From assembly GCA_019749805.1 (NCBI GenBank), contig JAIEPH010000006.1, positions 62,001-126,000 on the forward strand: 64,000 nt of DNA, written 5' to 3'. Both the position numbers and the translations under genes were made by a program. This document shows positions 42,633 to 55,789 of the stretch, in pieces (positions within the stretch are counted from its first letter, which is position 1; every line of letters begins with the position of its first letter). The notes under the pieces are model-generated. The model was not told the origin of the DNA. It saw only the letters and a list, made by a program, of their open reading frames with translations, and ran no database searches. Source of the stretch: Mycobacteriaceae bacterium (lineage in GTDB: Bacteria; Actinomycetota; Actinomycetes; Mycobacteriales; Mycobacteriaceae).

Positions 42633-43379
42633 ATGCCGAAACAACTGACACCCCGAGATGCCGTGGCAGCCGTGCTGGCCGACCCGGTCCTGCCCCCTGG
42701 AGACGACGAGCGCTTCGTCGGATTCGGGATCATGGGCCTGCCCTTCGCCAACGGGCACTACCTGGCCATGCGACAGATCCCGGCGACGACGTTCGCACCG
42801 CCGTATGTGTCGGTGTGGCATCGTGATCCGTCCTGCAACTGGACGTTCTACGCCACCACACCCGGACAACAAAGCTGCGCACGGTATTTCAGCTCGGCCA
42901 CGCCAAATGAGGCCGTGCAGTGCGATATCGACGTCACCTGGACGGGCCCGCAATCGGTGCGCTTCGAGATCCCGGGAAGTTTGCAGTGGGCCGTCGATCT
43001 GCAGTCGACTCGCGCGACACGGTTGATGAGCAAGGTCAGCGATCGGTTGTCCGAATCGGGGTGGACCAACCCGGTGATGCTGCGCCGACTAGGCCGGGTG
43101 GCGAGGCGAACCCTCGACGTCGGCGAAGTGTCGCTGACCGGCCGCGCACCCAACGGTCAGTGTTACTCGATGGCCCCCAAGCAAGTGTGGCTCGTCACAG
43201 ACTCGCGCGCGGTGTTGCACGGCCGCGACCTCGGCCCCAGCGGACCGTTGATGCGCCAGGCCCGCCTCGGCGACTTCCGGATGCCGCAGCGCGGCATCGG
43301 CATGGTCGGATCAGGTCACTTCGAGACATTCGACCCTGATCGCCATCTCGGCAGCCAGCGAGCCCTTTCCTTCGCCTGA
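42633..43379 (+). CDS. Conserved protein of unknown function
   Basis: I do not recognise this 248-residue protein. The opening PKQLTPRDAVAAVLADPVLPPGDDERFVGFGIMGLPFANGHYLAMRQIP, the block FAPPYVSVWHRDPSCNWTFYATTP and CYSMAPKQVWLVTDSRAVLHGRDLGPSGPLMRQARLGDFRMPQRGI are typical of mycobacterial proteins that contain beta-sandwich features, but no catalytic motif is evident. No signal peptide or helix pair is visible. It has the BVMO gene 80 nt downstream on the same strand. Confidence 0.65.
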   Translation: MPKQLTPRDAVAAVLADPVLPPGDDERFVGFGIMGLPFANGHYLAMRQIPATTFAPPYVSVWHRDPSCNWTFYATTPGQQSCARYFSSATPNEAVQCDIDVTWTGPQSVRFEIPGSLQWAVDLQSTRATRLMSKVSDRLSESGWTNPVMLRRLGRVARRTLDVGEVSLTGRAPNGQCYSMAPKQVWLVTDSRAVLHGRDLGPSGPLMRQARLGDFRMPQRGIGMVGSGHFETFDPDRHLGSQRALSFA

Positions 43380-43459
43380 CCAGCGCTCGGCACTGTCATC
43401 AACGATGTACCCTGGGCCTGGAAAGTATGCAGTACCGGCGTTCCCAGGAAAGGTCAGAC

Positions 43460-44980
43460 ATGACGGTTGCCGAGCACACGCCAGAGGCGACGGCGGCAAA
43501 GCCGGTGCACACCCGCGCACTCATCATCGGCTCGGGGTTCTCCGGTCTGGGGATGGGCATCGCATTGCAGCAGCAGAACGTGGACTTCGTGATCCTGGAG
43601 AAGGCCGACGATATCGGCGGCACGTGGCGCGACAACACCTATCCCGGCTGTGCCTGTGACATTCCGTCGCACATGTACTCGTTCTCGTTCGAGCCCAAGC
43701 CCGACTGGTCGCACATGTGGTCGTTTCAGCCGGAAATCCAGGAGTACCTGCAAGGTGTGACGAACAAGTACGGGCTGCGGCGCTACATCCAGTTCAACTC
43801 CCACGTAGACCGGGCGCACTGGGACGACGAGGAGATGCGCTGGCACGCCTTCACGAAGGACGGCCGCGAGTTCGTTGCACAGTTCCTCATCTCCGGCGCT
43901 GGGGGATTGCACATCCCGCTCATCCCGGAGTTCGAGGGGCTCAGCGAGTTCGAGGGTGCGGTCTTCCACTCCGCGCAATGGGACCACAGCGTCGATCTGA
44001 CCGGTAAGCGCGTCGCGGTGATCGGGACGGGTGCCAGCGCCATCCAGATCGTGCCTGAGATCGTGAAGGACGTTGCGGAGCTTCAGCTTTACCAGCGCAC
44101 TCCGGCGTGGGTGATGCCCCGACCGAACAATCCGATCCCGCGGTGGATGCGGCAGGTGTTCACCTACGTGCCGGGCACGCGTGCGGCGATGCGCGCCGGG
44201 ATCTACTGGATTCACGAGGGTGTCGGCTTCGCGATGACCAAGCAACCGCGGCTTCTCAAACTCGGTGAACTGATGGGGAAGGCCAACATTCGGCGCTCCA
44301 TCAAAGACCCCGTGCTGCGCAAGAAGTTGACACCGAACTACCGCGCCGGCTGCAAGCGCATTCTCAATTCCGACACCTACTACAAGGGCATCGCCAACCC
44401 GAAGACCGAAGTCATCACCGACGGCATCGCGCGGTTCACCAAGACCGGCATCGTCGCGAGCGACGGCACCGAACGTGAGGTCGATGTCGTGGTGTCCGCC
44501 ACCGGCTTTCACGTCACCGACTCTTACACCTACGTCGATATCAAGGGTCCCCGCGGCGAAGACCTCGTGGACCGGTGGAATCGCGAGGGCATGGCCGCGC
44601 TACGCGGCATCACGATCGCCGACATGCCGAATCTGTTCTTCCTGCTCGGGCCGAATACCGCGCTCGGGCACAACTCGGTGGTGTTCATGATCGAGTCGCA
44701 GATCCGGTATGCGGCGCATGCGATCGCGGCCGTTGACAAGAAGGGAGCGCAGGCGCTGGCGCCGACGCGGGCCGCCCAGGACGCGTACAACGACGAGTTG
44801 CAGCGCGACCTGGCGGGTACGGTCTGGAACACCGGCGGGTGCCGCAGCTGGTACATGGACGAACACGGCGTAAACCGCACGCTGTGGAGCGGGATGACAT
44901 GGCAGTACTGGCTGGCCACTCGTCGTTTCGACACCTCGGAGTACGAATTCCTCGACGCGAGCAGCCGCGTGGCCGTGTAG
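43460..44980 (+). CDS. Baeyer-Villiger type flavin monooxygenase (Rv3049c-like)
   Basis: This 506-residue FAD/NADPH monooxygenase has the first GxGxxG (G24-S25-G26-F27-S28-G29), the BVMO fingerprint FEGAVFHSAQW (FxGxxxHxxxW), and the second Rossmann GTGASAIQ. These inserts put oxygen next to a carbonyl or on a sulfur or amine. Start ATG at 43460 has AGGAAAGG upstream; the earlier frame is ignored. M. tuberculosis Rv3049c is the same kind of protein in the same place. Its physiological substrate is unknown; related proteins can act on the prodrug ethionamide. Confidence 0.9.
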   Translation: MTVAEHTPEATAAKPVHTRALIIGSGFSGLGMGIALQQQNVDFVILEKADDIGGTWRDNTYPGCACDIPSHMYSFSFEPKPDWSHMWSFQPEIQEYLQGVTNKYGLRRYIQFNSHVDRAHWDDEEMRWHAFTKDGREFVAQFLISGAGGLHIPLIPEFEGLSEFEGAVFHSAQWDHSVDLTGKRVAVIGTGASAIQIVPEIVKDVAELQLYQRTPAWVMPRPNNPIPRWMRQVFTYVPGTRAAMRAGIYWIHEGVGFAMTKQPRLLKLGELMGKANIRRSIKDPVLRKKLTPNYRAGCKRILNSDTYYKGIANPKTEVITDGIARFTKTGIVASDGTEREVDVVVSATGFHVTDSYTYVDIKGPRGEDLVDRWNREGMAALRGITIADMPNLFFLLGPNTALGHNSVVFMIESQIRYAAHAIAAVDKKGAQALAPTRAAQDAYNDELQRDLAGTVWNTGGCRSWYMDEHGVNRTLWSGMTWQYWLATRRFDTSEYEFLDASSRVAV

Positions 44981-44995
44981 CTGCGCGACACGCCA

Positions 44996-45043
44996 AAACA
45001 AGATGTTGTGTTGCGGTCGAAAGTCGGACCCCAGTTGTAGTGT
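44996..45043. promoter_or_regulatory. NrdR box pair upstream of nrdF
   Basis: AAACAAGATGTTGTGT (44996-45011, 13 of 16 to the consensus by eye) and ACCCCAGTTGTAGTGT (45028-45043, 11 of 16) start 32 bp apart, about three helical turns as NrdR needs. The second box ends 60 nt before the nrdF start. The pair matches the geometry at nrdH. Confidence 0.72.
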
Positions 45044-45091
45044 TGAGGGTGCTATAGCAGCTCTATAGCCAAGTCCTAGAAGACCAGGTGA

Positions 45092-46710
<1,619 letters not shown>

Positions 46711-46767
46711 GAATAATTTTCGCGCGACCGGTGGCGTACGTTACGTCGTCCTCGGAACGAAACTGCG

Positions 46768-46801
46768 GACAGATCGCAAGTGCAACAAATCGCGATCTGT
46801 C
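46768..46801. terminator. Hairpin with perfect 10-bp stem after adhC
   Basis: GACAGATCGC (46768-46777) pairs exactly with GCGATCTGTC (46792-46801), with a 14-nt loop. It lies 38 nt beyond the adhC stop in the direction of adhC transcription, so it most likely terminates that message. It also lies 58 nt upstream of the cutinase start. Confidence 0.65.
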
Positions 46802-46839
46802 TGGGGCCCTGCGAAGCCGGGGACAGTTTCGGCAGGTAT

Positions 46840-47889
46840 CTAGCCGCGCAGCGTCTCGGTATCGATCACGAACCGGTAGCGCACATCGCTGGCGAGCACC
46901 CGCTGGTACGCCTCGTTGATGTACTCCGGTGTGATGACCTCGATTTCGGGTCGCACGTCGTGTTCGGCGCAGAAATCCAGCATTTCCTGCGTCTCGGCGA
47001 TGCCGCCGATCAACGATCCGGCCAGGCTGCGCCGACCGAAGACCAGCGACGGCGCGGTCACCGTCATGGGACGCTCAGGCATCCCGAGCTCGACCAGCGT
47101 GCCGTCGAGCTTCAGCAACTTCAGATACGCGTCCAGATCGAGGTTGGCCGAGACCGTATTGAGAATCAGGTCGAAGGAGCCGGCCAATGTCTCGAACGTC
47201 GCAGGATCGGAGGTCGCGTAGTACTGGTCAGCACCCAACCGCAGACCGTCCTCCATCTTCTTCAGTGACTGGCTCAGCACCGTCACCTTCGCGCCCATCG
47301 CATGCGCGAGCTTGACGCCCATGTGGCCAAGGCCGCCAAGGCCGACGACGGCCACACTGGTACCCGGGCCCGCATTCCAGTGGCGCAGAGGCGAATACAG
47401 GGTGATGCCCGCGCACAGCAGGGGCGCGGCGGCATCGAGCGGCAAGCTGTCGGGAATGTGCAGCACGTAGTTCTCGTCGACGACGATCGCGCCGCTGTAC
47501 CCGCCCTGCGTCGGATCACCGTCACGGCCGATCGCGTTGTAGGTGCCCACCATGCCTGGGTTCGTGCAGTACTGCTCCTCGCCCGCACGACAGCTGGGGC
47601 ACTCCCGGCAGGAATCGACAAAGCACCCGACGCCGACCCGATCGCCCACCTTGAACTTCGTCACTTCCGGACCGACCTCGGTCACGACGCCGGCGATCTC
47701 GTGGCCTGGCACCACCGGATAGTTCGGTGTACCCCACTCGGATTTCACGGTGTGGATGTCTGAGTGACAGATGCCGGCGAAGTGGATATCGAATGCCACG
47801 TCGTGCGGCCCGGCATCGCGACGTGTGATGGTGGTCCTGGTCAGCGGCTCGGTGGCCGACGTGGCGGCGTATGCGGAAACTGTGGTCAT
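46840..47889 (-). CDS. adhC: Zinc-dependent alcohol dehydrogenase AdhC-like
   Basis: This 349-residue medium-chain dehydrogenase has the catalytic-zinc ligands in ICHSDIH (Cys) and [10 protein letters not shown] (His-Glu), the structural zinc cluster [15 protein letters not shown] and the nucleotide-binding [15 protein letters not shown]. The start at 47889 ([10 protein letters not shown]) matches M. tuberculosis AdhC (Rv3045, 346 residues) and has GGAAGG on its strand; an ATG 30 nt upstream is ignored. The YahK/CAD-like group mostly reduces aldehydes with NADPH. It lies on the same strand as the broken yciI and fecB genes upstream. Confidence 0.92.
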   Translation of the reverse strand: MTTVSAYAATSATEPLTRTTITRRDAGPHDVAFDIHFAGICHSDIHTVKSEWGTPNYPVVPGHEIAGVVTEVGPEVTKFKVGDRVGVGCFVDSCRECPSCRAGEEQYCTNPGMVGTYNAIGRDGDPTQGGYSGAIVVDENYVLHIPDSLPLDAAAPLLCAGITLYSPLRHWNAGPGTSVAVVGLGGLGHMGVKLAHAMGAKVTVLSQSLKKMEDGLRLGADQYYATSDPATFETLAGSFDLILNTVSANLDLDAYLKLLKLDGTLVELGMPERPMTVTAPSLVFGRRSLAGSLIGGIAETQEMLDFCAEHDVRPEIEVITPEYINEAYQRVLASDVRYRFVIDTETLRG

Positions 47890-48008
47890 GAAAACGGCCT
47901 TCCCACCTTGGGTAATCACAAGAGAAATTTGCCGCGACAGTGCGGCCTACCCTCAGGCAAACGACCGGATCGGGCTGGTTCTTCCCCGCCGGAACTGTGA
48001 GCTAGTTC

Positions 48009-48285
48009 CTAAAGTTTTGGCGCGCGGAAGGCCCCGTTGAACGACAGCCGCTCGTAAGTGGCCACTTCGGCGGCCGTGTAGGGATCGTGGTCGACGATGG
48101 ACTGCGCCTCCTCGGCGCTGAGGTCGCCCGTGATCAGGATTGCCCCGGACTCGTCCTCCAGACGCCCCGCCAGCACGATGCGGCCGGCGGCGACCTCGCC
48201 CTTCAGCCACTCCAGATGGGCGGGCCGGGTCTGGTTGACGACGTCGGGCGGTTGTAGATTAGGTGGACTTCAAGATGTGGAACAT
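48009..48285 (-). pseudogene. YciI family protein disrupted by a 1-nt frameshift
   Basis: The reverse strand starts MFHILKST at ATG 48285 and then meets TAA at once. One base later in frame the reading continues as LQPPDVVNQTRPAHLEWLKG...GRLEDESGAILITGDLSAEE...DPYTAAEVATYERLSFNGAFRAPKL before TAG at 48009. Joined, these make a typical 91-residue YciI protein (STYLQPPDVV), so one extra base near 48258-48260 breaks it. The span is 277 nt, one more than a multiple of three. No alternative in-frame ATG, GTG or TTG starts the second part near its N-terminus. It begins 10 nt after the fecB stop. It is either a true pseudogene or a sequence error. Confidence 0.75.
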
Positions 48286-48295
48286 CTGCGCCACG

Positions 48296-49411
48296 CTAAT
48301 TGATCGGAGCGTTGATCCACGGAAGGTCCGCGAGGATTCCGCGGGCGGCGACAATGCCTTCCCCGGTCTGCCACACCTCGTTGTTGACCGCGAAGATCCG
48401 GTTGTCGCGGTTGGCCGACAGCTTCCGCCACGCATCGCTTTCCATCACACGCGGCGCCCGCTCTTTGGCCGCGGGCGAGTCGAACGTTAGGTAGACGATG
48501 TCACCGTCGGCCGCGGAGAAGTCGGGTGAGTTGTCCAAGTCGGTGTCGGTGATACCGATCTCGATGAACGGCTTGTCTTTGAACCGTTGTGCCGCAGGAC
48601 GATCGACGCCGACGGCCCCCAGCACACTGCCCGGGAAGTTGTCCGTGCCATACACGCGCGCCGTCGTCTCGGTGAACTGGACGACCGACGCCTGGAAATG
48701 GGTCGCGTCGTTCTCGGCGCCGGTCTTGTCGGCAGCCCGTTCGAAGCCGTCGATCATCCCGTTCACCGCGTCGAGGCGACCGGTGGCTTCGCCGACCGTC
48801 CGCATGTTGTCCTGCCATGCGCCGCCGGGCGGGCCGCTGAACACCGTGGGGGCGATCGCCGACAGATCACCGAAATCGTCGGGCGTCAGCGCTTGCGAGC
48901 CGAGGATCAGGTCGGGGTTCGCGGCCTTGATCGCATCGATATCAGGAGCGCTGCGGGTGCCTGCTGCGGGCACGTCGTGGATGACCTTGCCCAGATACGA
49001 CGGTTGGCTGCTGGAGCCGTCGGGAAGCGCGGCGGCCACGACACGCGTCTGCAGACCCAGCGCACACAACGTGTCGAGCTGGTCGCCGGAGAGCACCACG
49101 ATGCGCTGCGGATCCGCCCGCACCTCGGTTTCACCCGCCGCGTGGCGGACTCGGCGGTCCGGTGGTCCGGGGTCGACGGGTGTGGGCTCGGGTGCACAGG
49201 ATTCGTCTGGCCTGCGGTGATTGCCGAGTACACCCGCGCCGGCGATCTTCGTGGTGCTCGTGACGACAGACTGCTGGCCGGCGATGGGGGCGGCCTCTCC
49301 GCCCAGCGATCCGCAGCCGCTGACAACGGTGACGGCGAGCGCGGCCGAGATCGCCACCGATCCCAACCATCGACCCGCCACGAGGCCGGCGCGGGATCCG
49401 CTGATCAGCAC
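48296..49411 (-). CDS. fecB: Iron-siderophore-type binding lipoprotein FecB
   Basis: This 371-residue lipoprotein has a signal ending in lipobox VVSGC (about residues 29-33) and a periplasmic-binding fold: VVLSGDQLDTLCALGLQTRVVAAA, DIDAIKAANPDLILGSQAL, and GDIVYLTFDSPAAKERAPRVM. It is the homologue of Rv3044 FecB, named for a ferric dicitrate receptor but proposed to bind heme, siderophore or other iron forms at the surface. The start ATG at 49411 may be too far upstream, since the lipobox cysteine is then at about 33; a shorter start would also work. The yciI remnant follows in the same operon. Confidence 0.9.
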   Translation of the reverse strand: MLISGSRAGLVAGRWLGSVAISAALAVTVVSGCGSLGGEAAPIAGQQSVVTSTTKIAGAGVLGNHRRPDESCAPEPTPVDPGPPDRRVRHAAGETEVRADPQRIVVLSGDQLDTLCALGLQTRVVAAALPDGSSSQPSYLGKVIHDVPAAGTRSAPDIDAIKAANPDLILGSQALTPDDFGDLSAIAPTVFSGPPGGAWQDNMRTVGEATGRLDAVNGMIDGFERAADKTGAENDATHFQASVVQFTETTARVYGTDNFPGSVLGAVGVDRPAAQRFKDKPFIEIGITDTDLDNSPDFSAADGDIVYLTFDSPAAKERAPRVMESDAWRKLSANRDNRIFAVNNEVWQTGEGIVAARGILADLPWINAPIN

Positions 49412-49484
49412 GCCGCCGACGGTAACATCCGAGCAGCTCGTGGCAGGTCAGCCCATGTCGCAAACCATTTACGACAGTTTGTAG

Positions 49485-52572
<3,088 letters not shown>

Positions 52573-52586
52573 GCTTCGCCCTGGAC

Positions 52587-54029
52587 CTAGACGACGACGG
52601 TCGTCGGCTCCGGTGCCGCCGAACCGGTGATGCTGTGCCACGCACGGGCCAGCAGTTCGATGGCCTCGGCGAGCTGCTCCTCGGGCAGCGCGTACGGGAT
52701 GCGCACGAATCGTTCCAGCGTCCCGTCGACCCCGAAGCGCGGCCCCGCGGGCAGTTCGAGGCCCAGCCGCGAGGCGGCCGCCGACAGCGCGGTGCTCATC
52801 GGCGCCGGGAGGCGCACCCACAGCGACATGCCGCCGACGCCTGTGCCGGGTTCCCAGTCGGGTAGGTGACGACTCAGCAGCGACTGCAGCACGGCGCGAC
52901 GGGTCCGAAGGATTTCGCGGCGCTCGGGCAGGATCTCGTCGCGGGAGCCGAGAAGCCTTGCCGCGGCGAATTGTTCGAGCACCGGGGTACCCATGTCGAT
53001 CGACGGCCGCAGCGCAGCGATCGTCGCGATGGTGGCGCGCTCGGCGCGGATCCAGCCGACGCGCAATCCACCCCAGAACGACTTCGACATCGAGCCGACG
53101 GTCATGACCAGGTCGCGTCGCGTCGTCATGAATGCCGCCAGGGGAGTCGGCATCGGCTGGTCCAGCCACATGTCGAGGATCGTCTCGTCGATGACCGTGC
53201 GGGTTCGTGTCTCGGCGATGATGCGGGCCAAGCGTTTCCGGTCCCCCGCGGGCATCGTGAGCCCAGTGGGGTTCTGGTTGTCCGGGATGAAGTACGCAAG
53301 ATTCGGCGCGAGCTGGTGGACCGCCGACTGCACGGCGTCGAGCTCCCAGCCGGACTCGGTCATCGCGACCGGGACTGGCCGCGCACCTGCGGTGGTGATG
53401 GCGGAAAGCGAACCATGATAGGTGGGCTGTTCGACCAGCACGCGGTCGCCCGGCTGCACGTACGTCGTCAGGATCAGCGAGATCGCGTGCAGCGCCCCCG
53501 TCGTCACCAGCACCTCGTCGGGATCGGTGGGAAGGCCACGCTCGCAATATCTTTCAGCGATCGCCTGACGCAGCGTGCTGACCCCGACGAGTTCGTGTCC
53601 CGGTTCGCGCAGGTACGGCGTGACGTCGCGGGTGGCGTCGACGAACGCCTCCATGACGGCGGCGGCGGGAGCGGACAGGGCGGCCGCCGCCAGACTCAGT
53701 GCGGTCGGCATGGCGTCGTTCCTGACCGTGGGCGCGACCGGCAGTGCCGTTGTGCTTCTGGCCCCTCGACGAGCGTTGAGGTAGCCGTCCTCGCGAAGTT
53801 GCGTGAAGGCGGCGGTGACCGTCGTGCGCGAAACCCGCAGCACATCGGCGAGCGTGCGCTCGCTGGGCAGTCGTGCGCCGACCGGTATCCGGCCGTCGAT
53901 GATCAGCAACCGGATCGCGTCGGCCAGTCCCTGGTAGGCAGGTCCACTTTGACTGGACGTACGCCAATTGCCCAGCTCGCGGACCAAGAGGTCCACATCG
54001 AGCGCTCTGGCGGCCATTTCTGCTGTCAT
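52587..54029 (-). CDS. MocR-type PLP-dependent regulator (YczR-like)
   Basis: This 480-residue fusion joins a GntR-type winged helix (PAYQGLADAIRLLIIDGRIPVGARLPSERTLADVLRVSRTTVTAAFTQLREDGYL, about residues 32-85) to a class I aminotransferase-like domain. The PLP lysine is in VGSMSKSFWGGLRVGW and the aspartate block in YFIPDNQNPTG. ATG at 54029 is chosen because the HTH then starts properly; the longer frame is not supported. The divergent membrane protein gene of the YczE family and the repeated AGCCAGT sites in between mark it as the YczR subtype. MocR proteins bind PLP and sense amines or amino acids. Confidence 0.88.
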   Translation of the reverse strand: MTAEMAARALDVDLLVRELGNWRTSSQSGPAYQGLADAIRLLIIDGRIPVGARLPSERTLADVLRVSRTTVTAAFTQLREDGYLNARRGARSTTALPVAPTVRNDAMPTALSLAAAALSAPAAAVMEAFVDATRDVTPYLREPGHELVGVSTLRQAIAERYCERGLPTDPDEVLVTTGALHAISLILTTYVQPGDRVLVEQPTYHGSLSAITTAGARPVPVAMTESGWELDAVQSAVHQLAPNLAYFIPDNQNPTGLTMPAGDRKRLARIIAETRTRTVIDETILDMWLDQPMPTPLAAFMTTRRDLVMTVGSMSKSFWGGLRVGWIRAERATIATIAALRPSIDMGTPVLEQFAAARLLGSRDEILPERREILRTRRAVLQSLLSRHLPDWEPGTGVGGMSLWVRLPAPMSTALSAAASRLGLELPAGPRFGVDGTLERFVRIPYALPEEQLAEAIELLARAWHSITGSAAPEPTTVVV

Positions 54030-54034
54030 TTGCA

Positions 54035-54074
54035 AGCCAGTATGCGCTAACTGGCTATTGATGAACAAGCCAGT
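54035..54074. promoter_or_regulatory. Three AGCCAGT repeats, MocR operator candidate
   Basis: AGCCAGT occurs at 54035-54041 and again at 54068-54074 as direct repeats 33 bp apart. ACTGGCT, its reverse complement, lies at 54050-54056. Mixed direct and inverted sites spaced by whole helical turns are typical for MocR dimers. They sit just upstream of the regulator start (54029), so they could serve both the regulator and yczE. Confidence 0.65.
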
Positions 54075-54249
54075 CGGCCGGATTATCGAGTTTGTGAGGA
54101 CGAATTGGATATCAAAACTGGGCCGCGAACTGGCGAGGATGTTCAGCTGGCAGGCGCCGGCCGGATGCGTTGACTTCCTCGATCGCGATGCCGAGCGCAT
54201 GGCGCGCGAAGTGGAGCTCATCCGCATGCGCTTCCCGCATCACTCGTGA
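54061..54249 (+). CDS. Small protein of 62 residues, upstream partner of the YczE gene
   Basis: ATG at 54061 opens MNKPVGRIIEFVRTNWISKL; GTG at 54094 is a second choice. The C-terminus, FLDRDAERMAREVELIRMRF, is an amphipathic helix rich in Arg and Glu that resembles the small proteins that mycobacteria encode upstream of other genes. I do not know a function. Its stop overlaps the yczE GTG (GTGA at 54246-54249), so the two are coupled and probably regulated together by the MocR protein. The ATG version would contain the third operator repeat within the coding region, which favours the later GTG start. Confidence 0.5.
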   Translation: MNKPVGRIIEFVRTNWISKLGRELARMFSWQAPAGCVDFLDRDAERMAREVELIRMRFPHHS

Positions 54250-54989
54250 CGGGCGCGTTGACGCGAGGGTCGCTTCGCGGCACGGCGCTACTGGTCGGCC
54301 TCGCCGGTTACGGGTTCTCGATGGCGATGATGGTGCGCTCCGAGCTGGGACTCGACCCCTGGGATGTGTTCCATCAGGGGTTGGCCGTGCACACGGGCAT
54401 GACGATCGGCATCGCGTCGGGGGTGGTCGGCGTCGCCGTGCTGCTGGCGTGGGTACCGCTGCGGAACCGGCCAGGCATCGGCACCATCGCCAACGTCATC
54501 GTCATAGCGGTCACCGTCGACCTCGGTCTGCTGCTGATGGAGGCGCCGACGTCGACGCCGGCGCGCATCGCGATGATGGTCGGCGCCGTCGTGCTCAACG
54601 CGTTCAGCACGGTGCTCTACGTCGGTGCCGGGCTCGGTCCAGGTCCGCGCGACGGCCTGATGACTGGACTGGTCGTGCGAACTGGCCTGTCGGTGCGATT
54701 GGTCCGTACGTCGATCGAGGCGACCGTGCTGGCGATCGGATGGCTGCTCGGCGGCACGGTCGGCGTCGGCACCGTGCTTTACGCGTTCGCCATCGGTCCG
54801 CTTGTCCAATTCTTCGTGCGTATCGTGCCGAAGCCGGTGCTCGCCGTGAGCGGGTGGGCCAACGTCGCGCAGGCCAGCGAATCGGGCGCGCCAACAGTCC
54901 GCAGCGGTGCGTCAGCGCGCCGAATTCGCCACACTACGATGGGCAGGTGCCAGTCGCCGAAGGAGATACAGCCGACCCCGACCTGCTGA
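54246..54989 (+). CDS. YczE/YitT family membrane protein
   Basis: This 247-residue membrane protein has five or six helices (LVGLAGYGFSMAMMVRSELGLDPWDVFHQGL, IASGVVGVAVLLAWV, RIAMMVGAVVLNAFSTVLYVGAGLGPGPRDGLMTGLVVRTG). The SELGLDPWDVFHQG and GPGPRDGLM segments are typical of the YczE group. The divergent MocR regulator is the known partner of such genes in actinobacteria. A role as transporter or sensor of a PLP-related or amino-acid ligand is proposed from the association only. The GTG start at 54246 is set by the GTGA overlap. The 3' end overlaps the start of the ABC gene by 43 nt. Confidence 0.83.
   Translation: MTGALTRGSLRGTALLVGLAGYGFSMAMMVRSELGLDPWDVFHQGLAVHTGMTIGIASGVVGVAVLLAWVPLRNRPGIGTIANVIVIAVTVDLGLLLMEAPTSTPARIAMMVGAVVLNAFSTVLYVGAGLGPGPRDGLMTGLVVRTGLSVRLVRTSIEATVLAIGWLLGGTVGVGTVLYAFAIGPLVQFFVRIVPKPVLAVSGWANVAQASESGAPTVRSGASARRIRHTTMGRCQSPKEIQPTPTC
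54935..54940 (+). promoter_or_regulatory. -10 element of a leaderless promoter for the ABC ATPase
   Basis: TACGAT lies 6 nt before the GTG at 54947 and within the end of the yczE gene. The distance equals that of other leaderless mycobacterial promoters (TANNNT, then start). No clear -35 is seen, as often in this genus. Confidence 0.5.
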
Positions 54990-55789
54990 TCGACTTCGCC
55001 AAGGTTTCTCTGCGCCGAGGCGGCCGGGTTCTGGTGGGGCCCATCACGTGGTCGGTCGAACTCGACGAACGCTGGGTGGTCATCGGCCCCAACGGCGCGG
55101 GCAAGACGTCACTGCTGCGAATCGCCGCCGCGATGGAGCATCCGTCCTCGGGCACAGCGCTGGTCCTCGGTGAGCGCCTCGGCAGGACCGACATGGCAGA
55201 GTTGCGGTCCCGCGTCGGGTTGAGCAGTTCCGCGCTTTCGCAGCGGGTGCCCGACGATGAGGTCGTCCGCGACCTGGTCGTGTCGGCCGGATATTCGGTG
55301 ATGGGCCGGTGGCGGGAGCGCTACGACGACATCGACTACGAGCAGGCGATCGACATGCTCGAAAGCGTCGGCGCCGAGCATCTCGCCGAACGCGCCTACG
55401 GCACCCTGTCCGAAGGGGAGCGCAAGCGCGTGCTGATCGCGCGGTCGATGATGACCGATCCCGAACTGCTTCTCCTCGACGAGCCCGCGGCGGGCCTCGA
55501 TCTCGGCGGCCGCGAAGACCTTCTCGCGCGGCTCGAGGACCTGGCTCTCGACCCGGATTCGCCCGCACTGGTGCTCGTCACCCACCACGTCGAGGAGATC
55601 CCGCGCGGCTTCTCCCACGGACTGATCCTGTCGGAGGGCAGGGTCGTCGACTCCGGTCTGCTTCCCGACGTACTGACCGCCGAGAACCTGTCGACGGCAT
55701 TCGGCCAGTCGATCGTTCTCGAAAACACCGACGGACGCTACTTCGCGCGTCGGGCAAGAAGCCGCGCGGCGCACAGGAGGCGAGCATGA
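54947..55789 (+). CDS. ABC transporter ATP-binding protein (Rv3041c-like)
   Basis: This 280-residue ATPase has Walker A GPNGAGKTS, the signature LSEGERKRVLIARSM and Walker B LLLLDEPAAGLD, then switch histidine VTHHVEE. It is the ModF/YlmA-like type with one nucleotide-binding domain and no permease gene near it. It belongs to the same place as Rv3041c (serB2 - Rv3041c - Rv3040c - echA17). GTG at 54947 is taken as start because VAEGDTADPDLLIDFAKVSL then begins the conserved part. Its stop overlaps the NUDIX gene (ATGA). Confidence 0.88.
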   Translation: MPVAEGDTADPDLLIDFAKVSLRRGGRVLVGPITWSVELDERWVVIGPNGAGKTSLLRIAAAMEHPSSGTALVLGERLGRTDMAELRSRVGLSSSALSQRVPDDEVVRDLVVSAGYSVMGRWRERYDDIDYEQAIDMLESVGAEHLAERAYGTLSEGERKRVLIARSMMTDPELLLLDEPAAGLDLGGREDLLARLEDLALDPDSPALVLVTHHVEEIPRGFSHGLILSEGRVVDSGLLPDVLTAENLSTAFGQSIVLENTDGRYFARRARSRAAHRRRA

